Positions 57,655 to 64,000 of a DNA stretch of 64,000 nucleotides are shown here, in pieces. Positions within the stretch are counted from its first letter, which is position 1. The number at the start of each line of letters is the position of its first letter. The notes under the pieces were generated by a model, which was given only the letters and a program-made list of their open reading frames with translations, did no database searches and had not been told where the DNA came from. The DNA comes from Gnetum montanum (taxonomy: Eukaryota; Streptophyta; Gnetopsida; Gnetales; Gnetaceae), in NCBI GenBank assembly GCA_015680685.1, contig MNCI01026219.1:253051-317050 (forward strand). The letters run 5' to 3'. A program made the position numbers and the translations under genes.

Positions 57655-57746
57655 AAATTAGAATTTTATAACTTAGTATTACCCACCAAAAATTAAACTC
57701 ATGAGTTGAAGTCACCGAATTAGGAGGCTTACCACTAGGCTAACAT
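57655..57746 (-). repeat. SINE-like copy 6 (minus, truncated)
   Basis: Reverse-strand A-box TTAGCCTAGTGG (57732-57743) and B-box GAGTTTAATTTT. Directly next to copy 5, both in one orientation. Confidence 0.6.
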
Positions 57747-57779
57747 TTTTTTTGTTTTTTGTTTTGTTTTGTTCTTTTT

Positions 57780-59614
57780 TAAAAAAAAATTATAACTATC
57801 AATAAGATTCTCTAGGAAAAATTCAATTACGAGGATAAAATATTTTCCTTACCAGGATGGTTATTAAAGCTTTTAGCACATTTCCACACATTTACATAGT
57901 GAATTCATCCTTCATTAAAATGACTCGTGCTTTATTCTATTACTTGGAATTTCTTTCTTCCATCTATAAAATAGATATTCCCATCTCTTGTAGGCTTTAT
58001 CAATGCTACTGAAACCTTCATATTTGCTTCCATATAAACATCCTCTATCTAAGGATTTACATTGCTCACTCACCTTATTAGTTAGAAGCTTATCATTATT
58101 CACCATGATCTTGTACAAAATGTATGATAATATGATCAATCTATCTATGTATCGTACTCTCAGCATGGTTTCCATCCTCGTTGGTAGGCTTTGTCTTTCA
58201 TTCTCTGCACAAACAAACCTTACCTTTATTGACTTCCTTGCGACTTTGGTTTTCATTATTGGAATTCACTATGAATGATGTTTCCATATTTCTTTTTAAT
58301 ATTTATACTTGGTAAATTGAATTGATTTACACTCACTCTTATATGAATGTTATACCTATTCCTTGGACTTATTGGGTTACATGAGTTATTCATTTTCGTG
58401 GGCACACAATCATCATTTCTATGTATCTTCTCTATGATACATCTTGTTATCATCTTCGACCTACTAGCACATTCTACTTCTAGGCTCATTCAACTCCTAT
58501 GCAACTTGGGTTCTACAACTGGTTCTTCACATAGAAAGCGTTCTATTTATTCTTCATGTACGAGTTGATACTTCATCTTATTTCACATTGATTATACTCT
58601 TTTATACTTCTTCTATAATTTCTTTGAGTATATACAAGTTATTTTATCATACCTTAATAGTTATGACTTTTCATAATCAGTGTGACTCTTCATAATTGAT
58701 TCTATTCTTTATTATAATGTACATAAACATCATCTCATAAGATTAGTTAAGTATTGATATCTTAGGTTATTGTCTAACATTCTCAAACATGCTTTGTCAT
58801 CAAATCTAATTGAACAAAGTCTATGAAATGTTACAAGTTACAAATTCAATTTCAATAGGTATGCTAATCTAACACACCATTATGTATTGCTTAAGTTTAA
58901 TGATAGTATCATGTTAGCTATATGTCATAGGGGTAAATATAATCATCTAGTAAATCTTGCACCAATACTCCAACATATGAATCTTTGTTAGCAAATGTAA
59001 CAAATGTCTTCTTACAAGTATAGAAATTATGAATAAGTGATTCAAATCGATTCAAATGTCATCAAAATCAAAACAATAATTACATGTACTTTTTAACCAT
59101 GCATCTAGCATATGCACCGAACACATTACTTTAGTAAAACTTAAGCATAACATGATGATGTTTCAACATATCCTTTAGGATCAAAGAAGTGGCTTGCATA
59201 GGTATAAACTACATGCTCTAACCAAATGAAACGTGATGTGTTTCATTAAGACTTCCAATTTTTTTCTGGTAAACCAATGTGAGACTATCCAAGATGGGTT
59301 ACCAATTAGGTAGCTACTACATGGCCATGTTGATCTTAGTGTTTGTCATTTAGATTTCTTGCTCATTGACTTACTTATGCATGCCCATATGGTCTTTGAA
59401 GTGTTCCTTCAATTTCTCATGCTTCTTGGCCTTATTTTTCCACATGCTAATTTCAATAGTAGGTCTTTGGTGAACCACATGAACTTCTTCTATTGACAGG
59501 GTTCTATTTTCTCTGACTAATTATTTTCTCTCTAAGTTAGCTCTAGTAAATTATTCTTTGAGTTGTTTGAAACTTTATTTTGATATATTCTTTGCTTTTT
59601 CTACATTTATCAAT
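57780..59614. other. AT-rich intergenic stretch
   Basis: No element assigned. Minus-strand open frames of 113 (57915-58256) and 77 codons (58256-58489) adjoin and share a Lys/Arg/Ile-rich style, but I recognise no domain. They could be remnants of the LINE whose end lies at 57105-57420. Confidence 0.4.
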
Positions 59615-60475
59615 TGATGAGTCATGACTTTGTTAGCTTTGATATCAGATATTTGATATTGGGTCCCAAGAAGTGATGTTAGATATCTGATATTGTCTCT
59701 TCTATGCTAGCCTATAAATACAACACTCAAGTGCACAATTAGGACATAGTTGGTTAATAGATTTTAGTTAGCTTTTTCACAGATTATTGATTTCCAATTT
59801 TGTTATTTCATAGTACATGCCTGTAGTGTAATGTTAAGTGATTGTACAACATCATTATTCAAGTGTGATGTACTTGGACATGTTACATGGCAAAAATAAA
59901 GATCAAGATTCCTTTCATCATTGTAGCATTTACTTAGATTTATTATTGCTTTAAATTGTTTAATTGTTTACTGTTTTCTTTAGTTAATGTTTCAATTTAT
60001 TACTCTTACGATTCCTGTCATTAAGCAGAACGAGTACGACTAATCATGAGTGCATAAGTGTAATTACTTGGTAGCCAAGTAGTGTATTGTTTGGTACACC
60101 CAGTAATGTATGCTTGGTAATCCCAGCAAGAGTTACATGCAGTCCAAGGTATGTGCGAATGATTAGGAATAGATACTCATCGCACGTAGGCTAATTTAGA
60201 CTTTACTTTCCACTATTGATTAGCTTAGTTAATTTATCTCTTTATTATCATTAGGAGTAGCATAAGGTTGAACAACATCAATTATCATATGCCTCACTTT
60301 GGAATAAATCATATGTGATGAAGCTACCACTAGTCCAAGTGGGAAGATAGTAAACTGCAATCAAGACATAACGATCTAGATGCACAACTAGTCCCATCCA
60401 CGGAATTCAATCGGATCATGCGTGAATGCTTGTGATTTGTATGGTTGGACATAGGGGGCACCTCGTCGCTCAAAA
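59615..60475 (+). repeat. 5' LTR of Athila-like element E
   Basis: Begins TGATGAG and ends CGCTCAAAA (CTCATCA expected), 861 bp. TATA-like CCTATAAATAC at about 59711. It shares U5 blocks with element D's LTRs (GATTTGTATGGTTGG, GGCACCTCGTCGCTCA) and the AAATAAAGATCAAGAT block with G. Confidence 0.8.
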
Positions 60476-60496
60476 TTGGTGCCATTGCCAAGGATG
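60476..60496 (+). promoter_or_regulatory. Primer-binding site of element E
   Basis: TTGGTGCCATTGCCAAGGA, the best preserved primer site of the three Athila-like elements here. Confidence 0.8.
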
Positions 60497-60655
60497 GTGC
60501 TAGTTATCTAAATTAATTATATTATACATGATCATTGTAGAATGCATTAACAATATATCTTTCAGAAAATATTAAATCACACACACAATAAATGAACAAT
60601 AATATCTCTATCACAAGGAAGAGATAATGTACTATATAGCAAAAGCATTCATTAG

Positions 60656-61003
60656 AGAACTAATGAGGTATATGACAAAGAAAATTGGAGTGACCAACCT
60701 CATCTAGGGGTTTCATATGTTCCTGACCATCCTAATGACACTCAAGGACTACATTCACCTAAGGTAGACAACCCTAAAGGCAATGAAGTAAGTCTTGGAT
60801 CAACGAAGGCCTCAAGGCCTAGGACCTCCTCAAAACCTAGAGAAGATAAATCAAGGGACCCTAGGGAACACTATAGGAGCCATGGAAATCCTTCTAGTTC
60901 CTCACCCTCCTCTTCCTCTTCCATGTCTAGTTCTAATGCAGATGAATGGAGATATAGAGACCAAGCTTATCAATGGGGTTGGAATAGAAATAGAAATCGA
61001 ACC
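60656..61003 (+). pseudogene. gag N-terminal part of element E, cut by LTR F
   Basis: A frame of 116 codons is open, from TKENWSD-type sequence through GVSYVPDHPNDTQGL and a Ser-rich run (SSSSPSSSSSMSSSNADEW) to RNRNRT. Element D has the same layout (GYVPDFTF, then a Ser-rich stretch) in its gag. No ATG is seen at its start, so the initiator lies upstream in a broken frame. The terminating TGA is the first codon of the inserted LTR F (TGATGAG), which shows the frame was still open when F arrived. Confidence 0.65.
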
Positions 61004-61927
61004 TGATGAGCGGCGAGGTATCCCTACACTCAATCATATGAATACGAGCATTCACGCACGATCTAGTCGAACTCCATGGACAAGCTAGTTGTGGTATCTA
61101 GATAGTTACACGTTGATCGCAGTTCGCTGTCTTCCCACCTAGACTAGTATTTGCTTTGTCACGTATTGTTTAGTCTAGAGTGAGGTGTATGATGTGATCC
61201 TAAATTAGTGCTACTCCTAGAAACAATGGAAAATAATCTTAATTAAGCTAATGAGTAATAGGAAATGAGTCTAAGCTAGCCTAAGTGCGATGAGCATCTG
61301 TTCCTTAATCATCCGTACACATCTTGGACCTCATGCACGACTACTGCTGGGATTACCAAGCGTAGATCCTAGGTACGCTACTTGGTTACCAAGTAGTCGC
61401 ACTTAAATGCTCGTGATTAAGTCATACTCATTCTGCATTTAACAATAGGAATAGTAAATGATGATAAAGAAATATTAACTAAGAAAATAATAAATAACAA
61501 TAACAATTAACAATAATAATTAAACAATTAAAACTAAGTGAATGCTGCAATGATGAAGTAATCTCGATCTTTATTTCTGGTCATGTGCACGTCCAAGTAT
61601 GTCACACTTGAATAAAGGTGCTATACAATTACAAGCATCACACTGCGGGCATGCACTTGGGAAAATAATCTAACTCCTACAGAAACAAAATGCAAGGGCT
61701 TCGCTACAACTACTCAAAAAGATGCCAAATGAGGCGGAAGGCCCTCTTAATTATAGGATGGGATAGGCGGCTGTGTAAACGGGGCCACGTCGACGCAGGA
61801 AGGCTACGTCAACAGGCCCATGTCGACGCAGGAAGGCTACGTCAACAGGCCCACGTCGATGCAACCGCGTATACGAGGCCCTGTATACGTAGCCTAGTCA
61901 ACGCATAGACTATATAGCGCTTCATCA
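61004..61927 (-). repeat. 3' LTR of Athila-like element F
   Basis: Plus-strand TGATGAG...TTCATCA, 924 bp, thus minus-strand TGATGAA...CTCATCA. It follows a minus-strand polypurine tract (GTGGGGGTA) at 61928, so it is the 3' LTR of an element extending to the right. U5 blocks match D and E in reverse (GCGGCGAGGTATCCCTAC). Confidence 0.85.
61782..61861. repeat. 33-bp CpG-rich tandem repeat in U3 of LTR F
   Basis: Two full units (61782-61814, 61815-61847) and a partial third share GTCGACGCAGGAAGGCTACG. They contain the GTCGAC core also seen in the U3 of element D. Confidence 0.85.
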
Positions 61928-64000
61928 TACCCCCACGACTGAGTAAAAACTCATCCTCGAGTCAAAGAAGGTGAGGAACAAGCTCAATTGAATACACAGT
62001 GGATAGGTATGGGATTATTGACTGACTAGAAATTTATTCATGCCGCAGTGGAGAATTAAACAAAATTTGGACATAGACACAAAAGACAAAACTTGTGGAA
62101 CTCATGGAGTTCTCGGTAGTGGTGGCTCCTCCATGGGTGCCTTTCCTTTGTCTTGTGCATCAGGCTTTTGAGATTGGTACCATTGAAGAAGCGCCTAACA
62201 TTTCTTTTTCTTCCATCCGTGGATTATGAGCCATCCATACTGATGTTCCAATGTTTGATAGAGTCGGCACTATCCATGGATATGGCAGCTACGGGAATAC
62301 TTGATTGGCCTTGACATGCCATGCCGCAAATAACCATCATTCCTCTTCATAGGCTTGGGCCCTGACCACTCCTCCCTTTGCTTGGATAGATTATGCAGTA
62401 ACAGGAGGTTCATGATGGATGCTGAATGATTGCCTTCTGCTCTACATGAGGTCCTTGGCCATTGCCTTTCCCAGGTCATTCGGTTGCACCTTGAGAAGGT
62501 CCTCCTTGTTGTCTTCTTTTAGGGGCCATCTATGATCACACAAAGATCAATTGTTAGTAAGGTTATTGAAAAAAGTTGAATGATTTCATACCTTACTCAT
62601 TGCCTTTAATAAATGCTGCATTCTTTACTTAGTGTGATTTGAGAGTTAGAAATTTTTCAAGGAAGTTGCCCTAAAATTTTAATGTCGGACTTGGTTTTGA
62701 GGAATGTTTGATAAAGTAATGACAAAGAAAAGAATAGATTTGGCAATGAAATACTTAGAGGGTATAAGATGATGTGGTGGTGTGCAACAAGCACAAATTA
62801 CAAAAGTCACACAAGTGGATCCTCCCCAAAGCAGGTTCCAACCTATATGCCCTTGCGTAACCACACCTTAAAATGTCCGTGGGTACTAGAATGGTTAAAT
62901 GTAATCTATATCGATGCAACAAAACACACACATGTTAATACCACCATGATGAGATATGAATTCAATGCTATACAAAACATGAGTCACAAATACATGAATA
63001 GCGAGAAGGAATGAATCGGAGAAGGGATTGCAGAGATTAGGATGTGAGGTAACTGAATCAGAGCACAATGAATTGTGAGTGTAGGGCATGATTAATGTGT
63101 CATTAGCCTGTCATTCCAAAATCAAGACCAAGTCCATTCCTTTGATCAGTGACATTGCATCGTTTCATCCAATGATGGACAACCATAAGAGCACCATGAT
63201 AGCAAGGTGTACGATCACTTGACGTTTTGTGCAAGGGAGGAGTGACTTGGAATTTCTTTACGGAATACTTTTTGTTTGGCCGCTTTGGCACACTCTCTTT
63301 TCCCTCTCTCTCTCTCTCTCTCTTTTGTTTTTTTATTGGGTGCCTTTAATACTATTACTTCCATTTTTCGTTAGGTCTACAAGGATCTCAGTACAACCAA
63401 GCTGTATGATAGCACCTATAGATGTCACCAAGGAGAATCCATGAGTTGCCTTGATGTCACACCCTGGCCATTCCCTCTTAGTCCATCATTTTTCACTCTG
63501 GGCATAATGAACACAAAATTACTTTAAGTTTTAATGATGCCAAGAATATCATCATACCTAGAGTAGAACCTCTTATTAATAGAATGGTTGGGTGGATGTG
63601 ATGGACTCGTTCAAATAATTAGTCACCTGAGACTTGATAGCATAGAACAACACCTCAACCAATGAGTCACATGAGTGTTTTATTCATAGATGAGATTACT
63701 CATAAAAAGATAAAAAGACAAAAGGATAAAACAATAAGTTAAAAGATGAAAAATTGGAAAACAAAAAGTTGAAAAATTAAAGAAACAGAAAAATATTTAT
63801 TAATTCTGTGTTCTTAGAATGGAGGATACCCCCCATAACTAAATGGTTGAGCATGGCTAGAATTCATAAATGGAAGGTGGGGATCCTTGCATGTTGAAAA
63901 TATTAGGACCTAGTCATACTTACCCCATTGGGGTTCACACACTTGATTAGAGTTGACATAGTGGGGCAAGTTATAAGATGTGGTTAATTTATAAGGAGTT
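61928..64000 (-). mobile_element. 3' interior of element F (runs off the window)
   Basis: Begins with the polypurine tract and a GAGGATGAGTTTTTACTC context like that of D (GAGGACAAG). A 69-codon minus-strand frame (62270-62479) is Arg/Ser-rich and continues after a stop toward a KGKAPMEEPPLP segment. It may be the end of the third coding region. The rest is not assigned and pol must lie outside. Confidence 0.5.
63303..63322. repeat. (CT)n microsatellite
   Basis: Ten CT units. Confidence 0.95.

Noticed and set aside
57915-58489. Adjoining minus-strand frames as a small protein gene
   Set aside because: No family recognised, no start context, AT-rich surroundings, and a LINE end lies just downstream.

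Overview
The window looks like nuclear DNA of a large-genome seed plant. I infer a gymnosperm, probably a conifer, from one single-copy-type gene stretched over 22 kb by repeat-filled introns, from old and heavily decayed LTR retrotransposons, and from AT-rich gene-poor spacers. Nothing in the sequence fixes the species. There are no bacterial operons, CRISPR arrays or phage modules. One cellular protein gene can be fully supported: gamma-tubulin on the minus strand, 11 exons from 55785 down to 33366. All ten introns are GT-AG, and the exons join into one uninterrupted 474-residue frame. Nearly everything else is mobile-element sequence.

Left part (1-31.6 kb). This is a stack of Ty3/gypsy remnants. 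An Athila-like 5' half (element G: LTR ending at 2071, primer-binding site, gag, protease) breaks off near 5.85 kb. Next come an LTR-like stretch, a degenerate higher-order tandem array (7.33-9.07 kb) and a CATCATTTG-type minisatellite (9.13-9.48 kb). A Tat-like pol follows (element H, 9.69-13.1 kb), with the extra RNase H typical of that lineage. The 3' end of H was tandemly duplicated (984-bp period). A complete 13.2-kb Athila-like element (D, 14030-27254, LTRs both present, near-perfect 5-bp target duplication) then landed inside the second copy. An LTR-like stretch and a plus-strand Copia remnant (C, 29.57 to about 31.56 kb) follow.

Middle (33.4-55.8 kb). This is the gamma-tubulin gene. 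Its 15.7-kb intron 9 holds a minus-strand Copia (A, 34921-48829, target duplication AACCA). A 1.2-kb unassigned segment sits in A's 5' LTR, and in that segment lies a plus-strand Copia (B, 41161-47197, duplication AGTAT). B's gag is itself split by a 618-bp solo LTR (41899-42516, duplication GGAAA). A 263-bp Tourist-like MITE with TTA duplication lies in A's interior. Intron 2 carries the C-terminal zinc-finger piece of a LINE.

Right part (55.8-64 kb). Upstream of the gene is a cluster of five tRNA-derived SINE-like copies (a sixth lies at 0.56 kb), then a second LINE fragment. After these comes the 5' end of another Athila-like element (E: LTR 59615-60475, primer-binding site, gag start). 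E's gag is cut by the 3' LTR of an opposite-strand relative (F, 61004-61927), whose interior runs off the right edge.

The genes do not form a pathway. The main content is a layered insertion history around and inside one essential cytoskeletal gene whose coding capacity appears intact.
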